From: Ditylenchus dipsaci
Lineage: Eukaryota > Nematoda > Chromadorea > Rhabditida > Anguinidae
Reading direction: 5' to 3'
Assembly (NCBI GenBank): GCA_004194705.1
Contig: SADC01001298.1
Span: 372,001 to 436,000 of the forward strand
Length of the DNA: 64,000 bases
Part shown: positions 48,079 to 60,300 of the stretch, piece by piece
How the letters are laid out: each line of letters starts with the position of its first letter
Numbering within the stretch: the stretch's first letter is position 1
The notes under the pieces: model-generated
What the model saw: only the letters and a program-made list of their open reading frames with translations
Database searches by the model: none
Told to the model about the DNA's origin: nothing
Made by a program: the position numbers and the translations under genes

Positions 48079-49100
48079 TTTCGAGAAAATTCACTACAGA
48101 TTGTAAAGTTCTTGCGCTCGTTAAAAAAGCTACTCATTCTGCACTGAACAGGATTTTAAACGACTTTGCGTCATTGGATTTGCCCGAATTATAATTTTTT
48201 TCAAGACAAGTACTGGTTTTTCTGAGTGATCAACTTCGAAAGACCACACTTTGGCAAATTTTCAACAAAAGCTGGCCATATTTGCTGATCATGGAAAATC
48301 ACTTTTTAATGTGCTATAGTTAAACAAATACTTTTTGACTGAATTCAAATTAAAAAGGCGCGTTTTTGTGTTTTAGTCATATGTGCAAAGCACAGGCATA
48401 ATAGGCAATAGAAAGTTTTTTTGGCTTCGATAAAATCAGCAATCGCTAAACTAAGGTCATTCAAGTGCACTCTTTTTTATATATTTTTTCAAGCATGCCT
48501 GTGTAAGGTGGGCAACAAACTGTCGTGTTTGCAAATATTTACACCTTTGATCATGCCCCACTGTATTTTTAGTCTTTTTTTTATTTCCTTGACGGATGTC
48601 CTCAGTGCAAACAAAAACAGTATGTTGATCGCAAAATAATTTAAGTTGCTTTGCCAAAAATCTTTTTGCTTTCTTGATAATTATCTGCAAAGGACATTAA
48701 AGTGCAGAAGAGAATAAAGTTAGTCGAACGTATAGCTGTCTGCAAAACATTTGTCTGTACTTGCTTTTTTTATTGAATTTTCTGTTTTTGCCAAGTAAGG
48801 AATTAAAGATTGCCATAAAAACATTGATTTCTTAATTTTTTAATTCTATTATTTTTCACGTTTTATTTATAGCAAAGATCATTTTATTACCTTACCACCT
48901 TTCAGGATTGGTTTTAAAATTCACTACAGATTGTAAAGTTCTTGTGCTCGTTAAAAAAAGCCACTCATTTTGCGCCGAACAGGATTTTGAACGACTGTGC
49001 ATAATTAAATTTTACCGAAGTATAAATTTTTTTAAGACAAATACTGGTTTTTCCGAAGCCTTCTCTACTGCCACAAAGGTTTTGATATACTCAAATTTGA
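48079..49100 (+). repeat. Two direct copies of a coding-like repeat, 840 bases apart
   Basis: TTCACTACAGATTGTAAAGT...TACTGGTTTTTC occurs at 48,079-48,230 and 48,919-49,070. In the second copy the frame is open (FTTDCKVLVLVKKSHSFCAE...) to a stop at 49,106; in the first the homologous frame is broken. They could be duplicated exons or a repeat-borne ORF. No family recognised. Confidence 0.4.
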
Positions 49101-49309
49101 AGACATAAACTGCAAGCAAGAGATCAAAAAAGCGAAGAGATTACTTAGCGGTTGTTAAAATGGCAAAATGATTTGAAAATAATTTGTCGCCTTTACTCGG
49201 TTAATGAAAAATCACATATAAATTTTATGTTGCCGGTGCGGACCGAAAAATGCCTGCACCGGCACCCGCACCGGCACCGATGCGGCACCCGGTGCCTTTA
49301 CACCACTAG

Positions 49310-49900
49310 TAGTATAGTACCCCCTTTTTCGGCGGGTAGCTAAGGAAGGGAAGGAGATTATGAGAGCGGCATGAGAGTGAAAATATTCTATGATTCGGGA
49401 AAGGTCAAATTGAAATCAAATTTCGAGAATTGTTCAGTTTAATACAATAATTGAAATGTCTTAGTCTAAGCCTGAACAGTGTTTGAAAGCCAAGCCTAAG
49501 TTATTTTTATTTTTTTTGTGATAACCCGAGTGTTAAATAATTATATATGAGCATGAGTTAGTTTTGATTTTTTGTAATAACACAAGTCTAAAATCATTTA
49601 ATTTAGAACAAAGTTATTTCTTGAACTCTTGTAATAATTTGAGTCTGAAATATCTCTTTGTAAGAGCAATTCCATTTGTTGCCTATTTAAGCAATTATAC
49701 CCAATATATTTATAACAATGAAACAAATATTGAGACTAGCTACCCAGACTTAAGGTCTCTAAGTTCAGAACAGTTATGTGAAAAAACCTAGCATGAGTAT
49801 AATTCTAGCTTTTTTAAAACCGCCGTATTCCAATGCTATATTAGAAAGCCAGTCCATGCACCGGAATACGTTAACTGATCAAGGGATCATATAAATATTT
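49310..49900 (+). repeat. Dispersed repeat R1, copy 2
   Basis: Same-orientation copy of 23,918-24,640, shorter in the middle array; 49,680-49,900 is the best preserved part. Immediately upstream, 49,230-49,290 holds CCGGCACC-type words. 49,901-50,600 has no recognised gene. Confidence 0.65.
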
Positions 49901-50656
49901 TTTCAGTTTTCATCTCGTAACCACCGGATATTACTGTGGAAAGAATTGATACATATAGGAGTCATGTCTTTTAAATATAGGTTTCAAACCTTTTCGTTTT
50001 TACTATCCTTTTGAGTCTTTCAATTTCAATCCGTAAAAATAAAATCCGTAACTGACGTAGTGTTTTTCCGGACTTTCTTAACATGATAAAGAAAAGTTTT
50101 CCTCTGACTCTCTAACTTAATTTTGAAATTTTTTTGACTAAACTTTTTTTCACGAAATTTTTGAAATATTTGTTTGAAATTTAAAACATGATTCATTAGA
50201 TAAGCAGAAAAAACTGTACAAGAAAAGGTTTCTCTGACTCTCTAACACAATTTTGAATTTTACCGCAAAATTTTCCCGCACAACCAAGATTGACAGGGCG
50301 GGTCGTAAATCAATCAAAGTCTGGAATCTGCCTGGTTAACTACTCACAACCACAGCATCACCACAACTACAACACCGCAATACGACAACAAACTTTTTGA
50401 CAAACTTTATACAATAAGTGACTAAAACAACAATAGGACAATACGATCTTACACAAAATCTAGTAATAAAAAGAAAATAAACACCAAAAAGCACGGCCAG
50501 ATTAGCAACCCTAGACACATCTCAATCGGCCAACCTCCAAAGCCAATATTCGCCACACAGCTAACAGCACAAAAGGACAAACAAAATAGACAAACAACAC
50601 ACACTTTTATTTCATGCAGACAGATAAATAAAACAAAAGATTTATCAACATAAATC

Positions 50657-50960
50657 CTACTCTTTGTTCAAAGGCGCCCTCTTCCCACTGAACACAGTCA
50701 CAGAAGGGTGCTCCAAGGACTTCCCATCGCTAAGTGCTCCACCATATGCTCCTGAAGCCTGAAAACATAAAGAATTAATCCATTGTAGATATAATTTTAA
50801 TCACCAACATTGCCACATCACTGCCCAACTCTTCCAAATCCTCCAACTTGCGGATTGAGAATTGAAAACGGTCTTCCACTGAGAGATCTCGACTATCCAA
50901 CGCAAAGTCCAAAACACTGACCACTTCACTGTCGCGAAAGTTAGTAGCGTGGTAGGAAAT
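50657..50960 (-). pseudogene. Two terminal exons resembling PRPF39 C-terminus
   Basis: Exons 50805-50960 (52 codons) and 50657-50758 (34 codons with TAG) join in phase 0. They read EVVSVLDFALDSRDLSVEDR, FQFSIRKLEDLEELGSDVAM, then GAYGGALSDGKSLEHPSV and a stop. The F-x-RKLE-LE--GSD pattern recalls the last HAT-repeat region of the splicing factor PRPF39 (U1 snRNP-associated); this is a resemblance from memory. Both exons are open, and a polyadenylation-type AATAAA follows at about 50,611-50,606. No other part of PRPF39 is seen, and a GalNAc-transferase fragment lies directly upstream on the same strand, so I treat it as a gene fragment. Confidence 0.4.
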
Positions 50961-51101
50961 CTAAAAGCAGCACATACAACTACCAGTTACTTTAAAATTC
51001 GACTATTAAATTATGTTTAAATGAGAGTAAGAGGACCGAATCGAATTGCATGTCGGATTAAACTTACATTTTTGGATTGAGACATAATATAATGGCTTTT
51101 T

Positions 51102-52044
51102 GGTGTGTTCCATATCAGAAAAGTCATCCACGAAAACCACTTCGTTCAACAACTTCGCCAGCGTTCGCTCAATCACACGGCACTGTTCTCAGCAATACAG
51201 ACCTTAATTAGCAGGATTTCACAATAAATTGTAGTTTTAATTCTTACCAGGCCTTATGGGGCAAGCTAATGACCACCTAAGTATCGGGCAAATCATCTGC
51301 GTAGGTCTCTTACATCTAAATTTTGTTGTGTAACACAAGAAAATTGAGTTAGATCGTTTTAGTCTTACTCTTCATCAGACGTAACAGGCAGGTTTCTGTG
51401 AACACTTATCAGGTCAGAAGCATTGGTTGAAAGCCTAAAATCTTCATAAAATAGCTCCTATCAAAGAAAAGAGTCCGGATGATAGTCACATTGTTTCGAA
51501 ATTCAGTGTCGTATTTGAGTTTCTCTTCAGGAGACAGCTTCTAAAAGGTTGTGCATGATCTCTAAAATCGTAAAAGAGAGGAAACATACATCTTTTTCAA
51601 CGTGCACAGCTTGCCCGTATCACCAACTAAATGATATAAAGAGTTATCAGTACCAACTACCTTTGACTGCTCACCTTGCGTAGGATCACCCCTTTAAATT
51701 CGTATCGGTTTTGGAATGTTTCCCTGCTAAAGAAACCGTATTTGGAAGCTATCAGAAGGAAAAAAAGTTACCGCTGCACTTGCTTCTCCTCCTTCCTTTT
51801 CAACTTCCTGAAGCTTTAGATTTGCTGAACGGCAGGATGATGAGGTTTATTCGGAATAACTTCTTCGTTTAACTGAATACATAGGATATTTTATGGCACC
51901 TTCATGTTGTAAACAATACCTTGAGTGGAGCATTGAAGAAAATCAGTGCGGCAATCCAGCATAGCGGAAATATCAGGAGAAGCTGGATAATAATTGACCT
52001 CTTCCTAGCCGGAATTTCGAATACCATTGCCGAGGGAAGAACCA
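51102..52044 (-). pseudogene. Polypeptide N-acetylgalactosaminyltransferase fragment
   Basis: The family begins with a short tail, one membrane anchor, a stem and a Golgi-lumen transferase domain that starts protein O-glycosylation. Here 51,920-52,044 gives MVFEIPARKRSIIIQLLLIF and the rest of a membrane anchor. Scattered pieces follow in order: GDTGKLCTLKK, KLSPEEKLKYDTEFRNN, TNASDLISVHRNLP, YADDLPDT-stop-VVISLP, and finally (51,102-51,179) VIERTLAKLLNEVVFVDDFS. The last matches the SVI-R-P--LL-EI-LVDD-S block of GalNAc-transferases. Stops (TAG at 51,277-51,279) and frame changes, such as around 51,180, break it, and nothing downstream of this block is present. The introns are unusually short. 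Confidence 0.65.
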
Positions 52045-52121
52045 CTAGAAATAAAAAAAATTACACACGACAAGTGTCGCTTGAGAAACTTAACCTAATT
52101 AATTAACTCAACTTAACCTAC

Positions 52122-53494
52122 CTTGTGTCTTGAAATTGCGTCCTCGATAATCTTCTTGGCTCACTTCCTTGTCTGACTTTAGCGTGGAATCTGGCCAACT
52201 TGAGAGAGTGAAACGATGCAATTTTTCTGGACACCGATGTATCTGGAGCCAGCCGTCGTAAAGGTCGAAAAGTCTGTGCTTCTAAAAAGATCATCGGATC
52301 ATTGAAGATTATTGCAAAAGATCAGTGCACCAAAAAAATGAAGTCCCGCAATAAAAAAAACTTACTCAGCTTTCACAAGACTGAAAATCAGACAGGAAAA
52401 ATTGTCGCCATCAAGTGCCATGTTTTCCTTTTCGGGCTCATCAAGAGAGCCTGCAAAATTGATTTTTCAACGGTTTTCAGCTAAACAAAAATAACGCTTA
52501 CACAGTACTTCTGTCAACAAGAAAAGAGACCTTGAAACGACCTCGCCATCGAAGATATCATCATCAGCATCGCAAGAATTGCAAACTGTTTTGCCATTCA
52601 CACCGGCGGCCATCATTGTTATGATCCTGAATGCACAAAGCTACCTTAGAATCCAATAAAAAAAACCAACCAAATGAGTCTCTTGCGGGCCACCAAAAGA
52701 TCCTAAACTGCCCAAATTCAAAAAAGATCTGCGTTGAATCAAAACTACCTGCTGAGTCCTTTGATTGCTGTTTGCCAATATTGTTATTTTCATCAAACAG
52801 GCTGATCAGTTCCTGGGCAGTTCTTTTGTAGTCCCTTCTACTAACGATAGTGAATAGTTCCATCAACTGCTTTAGAGTGCCCACGTCGTCCAAAGGATCT
52901 TCAACGCATTCACTAAATTCAGGAAATTCATGACGGATGGAAGCTATAAACCAAAAAACTACCGCACAACCAATTCACACAACAGGATCATGCTCTGAAT
53001 TAAAGCTGCACATACTTGAGGGACGCTTTCGGCAATTGATTCCACATCAACTCTGAAATAAATAGTTGGATTTTAAAGGCATAGCAAGAGGCAAACAACA
53101 TAAACAATTGACAAGAAAAGGCACCTCGCATAGCTTAAAGAAGAGGCCATTCTGCCTTGGCCAACAGCTCTGAAACTTTAATTAGCCTTTAGACGAGACA
53201 CCAGACGACATGATAAAGTTGTCCTGAAAACACCCGTGAAAATAAGCTCTCTGGACGAAAACATATACCGGTTCTTTCAGCAATTTCGCTGGATTGCTTG
53301 AACAGCTTCAAGCCAGAGACCAACTGATCAAGATACTGAAAACGTTCATTTTTAAAAAACAACTGCATACGAATCAGTGGTAAAAAGCACCTTCTGCCTG
53401 TCCGATGCATCAAAGAGCATTCTACGAACCGATGCCAGCTGAAAGCCTTAAAGACCAACTCATCCGGCAACGTGAGATAAAGACTGAAAAAAGG
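52122..53494 (-). pseudogene. Exportin-7 (XPO7) fragment
   Basis: Exportin-7 is a HEAT-repeat nuclear transport receptor. Exon-like blocks appear in the family's order: 53391-53438 (LASVRRMLFDASDRQK), 53269-53335 (YLDQLVSGLKLFKQSSEIA), a broken YHVVWCLV-stop block, 52749-52943 (CVEDPLDDVGTLKQLMELFT; DYKRTAQELISLFD), 52502-52585 (CDADDDIFDGEVVSRSLFLL), 52377-52450 and 52122-52281 (KHRLFDLYDGWLQIH). These correspond to XPO7 segments such as IASVRR-LFN, EDPLEDTG, LLVQLFD, AMDGELVCRVLQL and FRKIYIG. There is a frameshift before LASVRR and an in-frame stop after WCLV; a middle section is missing, as are both ends of the roughly 1,080-residue protein. Introns are only 50-160 bases. Confidence 0.7.
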
Positions 53495-53678
53495 CTGACT
53501 ACTTGACGTTCCATCAACACTGAAATAGTTGCCAATAAGTATAACTAAAAAGATAAAAAACTCGAAGCTTGGAAAATAACTATGGGATTTTGTACTTGAA
53601 ACCACATACGACATTATGACACCCTGTTAATACCTCCCGACTGAGGACTGATTGGAACACAAAATTCAGTAATAACAA

Positions 53679-54416
53679 GGTACTAGTGTCGAACATGTCA
53701 CACCTTCAAATTTTTTGCTGACTATCAAAAATATACATTTAACCAATAAAATATTTAATAAAATATATTTTCCATTATAGGGTTCTCGATGGATGAGCTA
53801 AGGGGATTTAAGCTTGAGAACGTTTTCGATCGAGTCCAATGGTCAGATGAGCAGTTTCTCGAATGTATTTTTAGCATTTTTTAAAGGGTTTTGAATAGGT
53901 CTTTCATGTTTTGGGTAAAAAATCGTGATACGAATACACTGTTGGATATTATTCAGCAATATATTCTACCTGGTATTTTTTATCTATATGCTATTTTGAT
54001 ACCAGATTACCAGTTCGGCTGAATTTATAGGAACAACAATTATTTCGGACGGATGGCCTTCGTACCGAAAAATAAGAAAACTGCCCGAGGGATATGAGCA
54101 CCTGGCAGTCAATCATTCGGAGCATTTCGTGGATCCCATTACTGGAGCGCACACCAACAACATTGAATCAGCGTGGCAGAAGCTAAAAGCCAGAAACAAG
54201 AAAGAATACGGGACTGCATCGTCTGAATTTGGATCCTATATTGAGCAACATTTGTGGTTTCAGATGTTTGTGGTCCAGATTGTTTTTATAATCTGATGTC
54301 TCAAATCTGTGGTTTATATCCTTGTGAGCGAAAATAAAAATAATTTATTGGTTAAATGTATATTTTTTGATAGTCAGCAAAAAATTTGAAGGTGTGACAT
54401 GTTCGACACTAGTACC
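53679..54416 (+). mobile_element. Merlin/IS1016-type DNA transposon relic
   Basis: Near-perfect terminal inverted repeats of about 70 bases start GGTACTAGTGTCGAACATGT and bound 738 bases. AGTAATAACAA lies just outside both ends (53,668-53,678 and 54,422-54,432, the latter after five extra bases), a likely target duplication. The internal ORF is an ISXO2/IS1016-like transposase remnant. The element sits immediately 5' of the exportin-7 fragment. Confidence 0.8.
54015..54296 (+). pseudogene. Merlin-type (ISXO2-like) transposase, C-terminal part
   Basis: A 93-codon open segment contains TTIISDGWPSY, YEHLAVNHSEHFVDP, GAHTNNIESAWQKLK and ends in QHLWFQMF plus a short tail. This is the DDE domain seen in ISXO2/IS1016-like (Merlin) transposases: the second catalytic Asp (ISDGW) and the Glu (NNIESAW) are present. 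The first Asp and the N-terminal part are not: upstream, 53,770-53,900 is decayed coding sequence. A non-functional remnant. Confidence 0.8.
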
Positions 54417-54432
54417 CCACTAGTAATAACAA

Positions 54433-55818
54433 TTATGAAATCCTGAAACACAGAGGCCACCGTATTCTTTCATTTTTTAAAAACTTAAATTTTTTGACCC
54501 ACGTCCGCTCTAATAACCCCATCAATTTTGAGGAATTTAAAAGATACCACTATCACGATCGAAAAAATTGCTTTTACTAGCCTCTACAGAACGATTTTAG
54601 TCATGAAAACATATTATGTATTTTTTTCGTTTCTTCAAGTCGAATTCGAAATTCTTCGAATTAGCCTTGAAGAATTAATAAGTCCCAAACCCCACCCTAC
54701 CTCCAGCCATTTGTTACTACCTATATCCATTAGATTCTCACATATTATAATACAACTGAAGCTGCATTTTTTTTAATAACGCCATTACAGATTCCTGACC
54801 GTGATTTTAAACCATCTTCCAAGCATACCTTCAGTTCTATTCCAAACAAGCCAATTTTTTTAATTCTTTCTAGAAACACAACCTCGACCGAATTTTTGCC
54901 AACCAAACTAATTTTAGAAACAAAAACAATTTTTGACTAGAGACAGCATATCAACTTTCCCGCAAAAAAAACTACCTCGAATTATCATTTTTTTGCCTCC
55001 ATTTTTTACCCACACACTAATTTTTTTTATTTCAAAATAAAAACTTATTTTTAGCCGGGTTTTTGAAAATTCTCGTTCTATAACTCTAACACCACAATAC
55101 GATATATTATTCACTGTTGGCGCCGTACATTTAGACAACTCATTTGACAGCAAAAAACGTGAGCAGTTACTTCATTGTAATTTTTCTGATTTGGTAAAAA
55201 CACTGGCCTTTTCTACCAAAATTTTAACCTACTAACGCAACACAGTCTTTTTACTGATTTCATGGCATCCCCTTATTCAGATTTCAAAAAATCAATTTTT
55301 ATGAAATTCTAATTTAAAGCAACTGACAAGACCCTTGAGTGCATGGACATTACGTTCGGTTTGATGCATCTTAATTTTATCATTTTTTTTAACTTCTTTG
55401 GATAAACAAAAAGGGTTCGATAAAGACCAGTGTTCGAAGCTCAGAATCTCAGAGAAGTCGCCAGGTCACGCGGTGGGGATTTTTTTTATTTATTTTCGGT
55501 CTGACAGTTGCAATACAAACCCACTCATATTTTAAAAGCCAATAAAGCTAAAAGAAAAAAGTTTTTCCTTATTTTTGTACCAACCAAATAAAATCCTTCT
55601 TTTTTTTATTCAGCTACTAATTGCCAAACACTTATCCTCCATTACAGTTCCTCTAGCCGGTAATTCAAATCGACTATGAATAACTCTCGTTTTAGAAGAC
55701 TCCAACACACAGTCCAACCCTATTTTTTTCCACGGAACGAAAAGCCAGAACCGGTACCCCTCACTAAATTTAATTGCCGCATAAAAACAATTTATATCGA
55801 CGTTTTTTTAAACACTCA
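54433..55818. other. No gene recognised
   Basis: Several AT-rich ORFs occur (for example 54,528-54,776) without splice signals, family or repeat identity. GATTTCAAAAAATCA-like strings and simple A/T runs are frequent. I see no inverted-repeat element of the types found elsewhere. Confidence 0.3.
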
Positions 55819-56229
55819 CAAAACATCGATCACAGCGTTACTGAAATGAACCAAATCTCTTGCAACAAAACGATGACCACTTTCCATCATCTCGTGCTCA
55901 TCGACAAACAGGTCCGGATCAGTCGTATTCAGTTCCAAGATTGAACGCTTGACATCACGGAACACAGATTTCACAGCCGGAACATTCCGACCCAGAACCA
56001 TTCGTAGGTGGCCTCCTTTCGTAATGGTGTGATTATTGAACTTATTGGTTAATTCGCCGCGTGGGGCATCATAAGTAGAATAATTAACGCCTACACGAAA
56101 CCAGGATTGATCGAGGGGAAGCTTGCCAGTCCCAAATTCAGCTGCTTCGTCACAAGTGCTCTCGGATAAAGCATCGACCATGACTTGCACAGCGGTTTTT
56201 GTAGACCATAACGGCGATAAAGACCGAAC
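55819..56229 (-). CDS. Coding exon of an unidentified protein
   Basis: An open frame of about 137 codons with clear protein-like composition and low AT bias. It begins near VRSLSPLWSTKTAVQVMVDA, includes FGTGKLPLDQSWFRVGVNYS and TKGGHLRMVLGRNVPAVKSV, and ends FVARDLVHFSNAVIDV. It stops at a strong GTGAGT donor (just below 55,819) and can begin at an AG near 56,230. I find no exon in matching phase on either side. It is more likely a true or recently orphaned exon than chance. No family recognised; 56,231-57,356 upstream holds only a triple GGGACTTGGATTCAAT repeat (56,915-56,990). Confidence 0.5.
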
Positions 56230-57356
56230 CTCGTTGCATCAAAAACAATTACTTTTACGGAACCATCAATACGTTATTTAAACTAACTTTTTTTACTACT
56301 GTAAGACCATCTTTAGAATGATCGAATTATTGTAGAAAACAAGTTTCCGAACCCAAAAACGTAAAAAAAATTGTTCCAAATGGACGACCACCTGTTTTTG
56401 TTGGTACCTGGGATATCCAGATAATCCAGCTACCGACATGATTGATTCAGTACACAAATAGTCCATGGTCGACAGAGTACTACCATTTAGGCACCACTAT
56501 CTAGAAACTTGGTACGTCTTCGTACTACCACTTCCATACACCTGGATACCCTAAGGGATACGAAACTACTCCAGAACTGGGGCTCCTGTAAGTGAAGTCG
56601 CTGTTTTAGCATTATGAATTTATGTTCAGGTCAATATTTTGGATAAGGTACGATAATTTTAATTACTTTCAGCTAAATCAGAAATATTGGGTTTTGGAGG
56701 TGCATACAGTCAAAGTTCACAGTACAGTTCACCTGATTCCGGTCACCAGGGTGAACGTTGTATAGTTAGAGGAGGTACGAGGGGGTTCCCCTACCCACCC
56801 TGAGGCTTACTGGTCTCATAAAAACTAGTTTATGACTATTATTCAAGAAAAAAATAATGTCTGCTACCACCACTTTACATGCGAAAAAAATTCGGCAATT
56901 TAAAAAAGAATTTTTGGGACTTGGATTCAATTGTCCTATTTTGGGGGACTTGGATTCAATTTTCCCATTTCAGGGACTTGGATTCAATAGTCCGTGGCCG
57001 CTTTTGAATGGCCATAACTTATTTGGCCCTATATCTCAATGTTTACTGATTTCTGAACTCGGTCCCCCTTGTTGTTTTTTCACTACACTTTCGCACAAAA
57101 TTTTCTTTTTTATCGAGAATGTTATGATGTCGTTATTCAACCAAGCTCAAAAATTAGTACCCATTGAGTCGGTACCCATTGTTTTGTCAGCATGGGCTTA
57201 AAAAATAAAATAGGTTTAATCACTCCTAGTGGTCCGGTGCTAGTCGAGGTGAAATCAAACAAATCTTTGATGCAATATCTTACTAGTCATAGTCTTAATT
57301 TAATTTATTTTATTTTTAACATACTATAAAAAAACAGCAAAAAAATTGTTGAACTT

Positions 57357-60300
57357 TTAAAATTGCTTTCTGTGTTCTACTCGGCAAGAGTAATGCATTG
57401 GAGACACTGTAAAACCGGTTTCTTTGTTCAAAGATGGAGGCTTCTCAGGGTCCACTGCACTGATCTAAAATTTGAAAGTATTTACATTTTTATTTTTTAA
57501 AACTGCTTAAGACTTTGCTGGATTACAATAATATATAAAGCTGGTTACACTGGACATTTTTTCTACATTGTCCTTTTTTACGAATGGCTTACTCAGAATA
57601 TTATAATTTCTCGTATATTTAAACGTTTAATTTCTCGTATATCATACGAGAAATTCCACAGTTGTAAATCCTAAGTCATATTTTTCCTCGTCGATAACTG
57701 TAGAATTTCTTGTATCTTATTATACAAGAGTTTTTGCAATCGCCACTTTTCAACAAGGTTTGGCAAATGATTCGGCAATTACCGGCAATTACTGACAATT
57801 ATTTCCAAACTTATAATTAAAGTCAACTCTAATACCGTACTATCACTAATAAGGCCTCCACCTTCTAATTAGGCCATATTTTTGAGAGGTCTTGAATAAT
57901 AAGGCCCTACGGGGCTTTATTAGAGATAATACGGTGCTTGCCACTGCAAATACTTTGCCCAGAAATGATACGAGTCGACGCACCGCTAAGCCTTTTCGAC
58001 TTTTTTCTGGTTTTGCCAAAGTGTAAACATCCTCTTCGTATGTTTCACACAAAAAACTAGGTTACCTTAAAGAGGTAGAACAGGTTGGTTGTGAAGAGGA
58101 ACAGTTCAGCCCTGGCCAGAGACTCGCCCATGCACTGCCGTTTGCCAATGCCAAATGGTATAAACTCTTCAACCTTCTTCAATTGCCCATCTTCCAGGAA
58201 GCGATCAGGCATGAATTTGTGAGGCTCAGGGAATATCTAAATTTCAAAGTTTCTGCAACACATTTTGGTTAAAAATTTTCAAAAATTTTGGACTAGACGT
58301 ATTTTTAGCGCATAATGAAACCAGAATATTTTTAAGCATCCTTTTAATATAAAAATACATTTTTGCATAGCCAAGGTGAATTCCTGATCAAGAATACGAT
58401 AATTACTTCCTTGTATTTATACAGAAAAAAAAACCAACAAAACGCCCAAAAAATAGAAGCCTCAAGAAACATCGTCATCACCGTCAAGGAGAAATTTACA
58501 CGTTTGTAATTTAAAACCCTTTAAGATGGTGTTGTCCTGCCTCAACCTCTATACATTTTTTATTTCTCAACGTGTTTAGTAACTTTCTAGACTCAATATT
58601 TCATGAGGAATCAGGTGAAAAAATTGGTAAAGGGACGTTTCAGCACTTTTTTTCAAATGAAAAAAAGTGCTGAAAGGCAAAAAGTGATTTTTTTGAAAAA
58701 AATTGCCTTGGTCCCCCCTGTTGTTTTGAAACCTTGCTTATTGGTAGTTTCAAAACCACAGGGGGACCAAGGCAATTTTTTTCAAAAAAATCACTTTTTG
58801 CCTTTCAGCACTTTTTTTCATTTGAAAAAAAGTGCTGAAACGTTCACGCACCAAAAATTCCCACACCTAAATCACTTCAAAAATAGCTAACTTGCGAAGG
58901 CTTGACCAAGGAAGAAAAGAGTACTATTTACGGGTAGGATTTCGGTATTATTTTGGAACTGACGTTTTTTGCAACTTTAATTTACATGATAATTTGTCCA
59001 CTATATACTGAAAATGATTCCAAGAAGCAGAGCTACATTTTGAGTATGAGGTTGTCAATGATCATTCAAATTAAAATTGCGAAAAAACATCAGTTCCAAA
59101 TATAATACTGAAGAGTTCTGCGAGAACCCTGGGTAGGATGGCAAGGAATTAGGCGTTGTTGAATATTTTTCGAATTTCAATTATGACTTGAGTTGGTTGT
59201 TTCTGTGTGAATCGAACCTGATAGTTAAAAATATGCGCTATTGGATGTACATCCCCCCCTTAAAATTAATCGGGGAATGGTAAAAAAGTGGGCGATTTTA
59301 TACCCATCCAATTAAAATATTTGTCAAACCTTGTCATCGTAGAGCACGTTAGAGATGTTGGGAACAATCACTGTTCCCTTGGCTATTTTAAAACCACCGA
59401 TTTGCACATCTTTTGTAGCCTTGTGGGCAAGGTTGATTGGCAAAAGGTTGCAAAAACGTTGGCTCTCCTATAATTTCAATCTTCTTTAAAATATAGATTT
59501 TCGCAAACTGCTCACATTAATAACAGCATTAGTGTAGGGCAGTTTGGCTCGGTCGGCTAGAGTAACCCGTTTAGTTCCCTTTTCATTGTCACCAATCTCC
59601 TTGTCTAACTCTTCTTGCATTTTTGTCTGCACTTCAGGGAACACAATCATGTACAGGAAAATGAACTTAAGGGTGTTTGAAGTTGTTTCCTAAAAACTTG
59701 GTAAAGAGTCGAAAAAAGTGAAAAATTTCTTAGTCTTGAAAACCATCGTGAATGCTTCCCAGGGTTGGCAGGGTGTAGCCTACGAGCTACGAAAAAAATC
59801 CACGCTCTTTTGTTGGAGAATTTAAAGTTGTTCTCGTATATCTTCGGATTTTCAAGTTTTCAATGAAAAGATAATGAAAATATAATCACAATGATTTTTA
59901 TAATTGTTAGATGTCATAACAGAATACACAAGAAAGGAGGTCATGAAAAAATATAGAAATAAAACTTTAAGAAAGGCTACACGGAGCTTTCGGCCCTATA
60001 TAGGGGGGGGGGGTTCGCCTTGCTCCCCTGTTGTTTTTATTGTGATTCTATAGGCTCAAGCTTAGGCAAAGGTAGGCCAGCGTATGTTACATTGGACTCA
60101 AACATGAGTCTAACATATGTTTGAGTCTGTCCTGACATACGCTAGCCTATCCTTGCCTAAGCCTAATGACTAAAAAGTCTTAAAAAACAACAGGGGGACC
60201 AAGGCAACCCCCCCCCCATTATCATATTGGGCCGGGTTTTCAAAGCCACACCCTGCCAACCCTGTCCTTTATTCAAAACAGGGCTGTAAATCCCGGCACC

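Noticed and set aside
53189..53614. 141-codon ORF as a single-exon membrane protein
   Set aside because: Its right-hand half is exportin-7 coding sequence read through introns and a frameshift; the hydrophobic N-terminal part has no support.
50300..53680. Defined Helitron boundaries around the gene-fragment cluster
   Set aside because: I could not find a convincing 3' hairpin followed by CTRR or a 5' TC end at matching sites, so only fragment capture in general is proposed.
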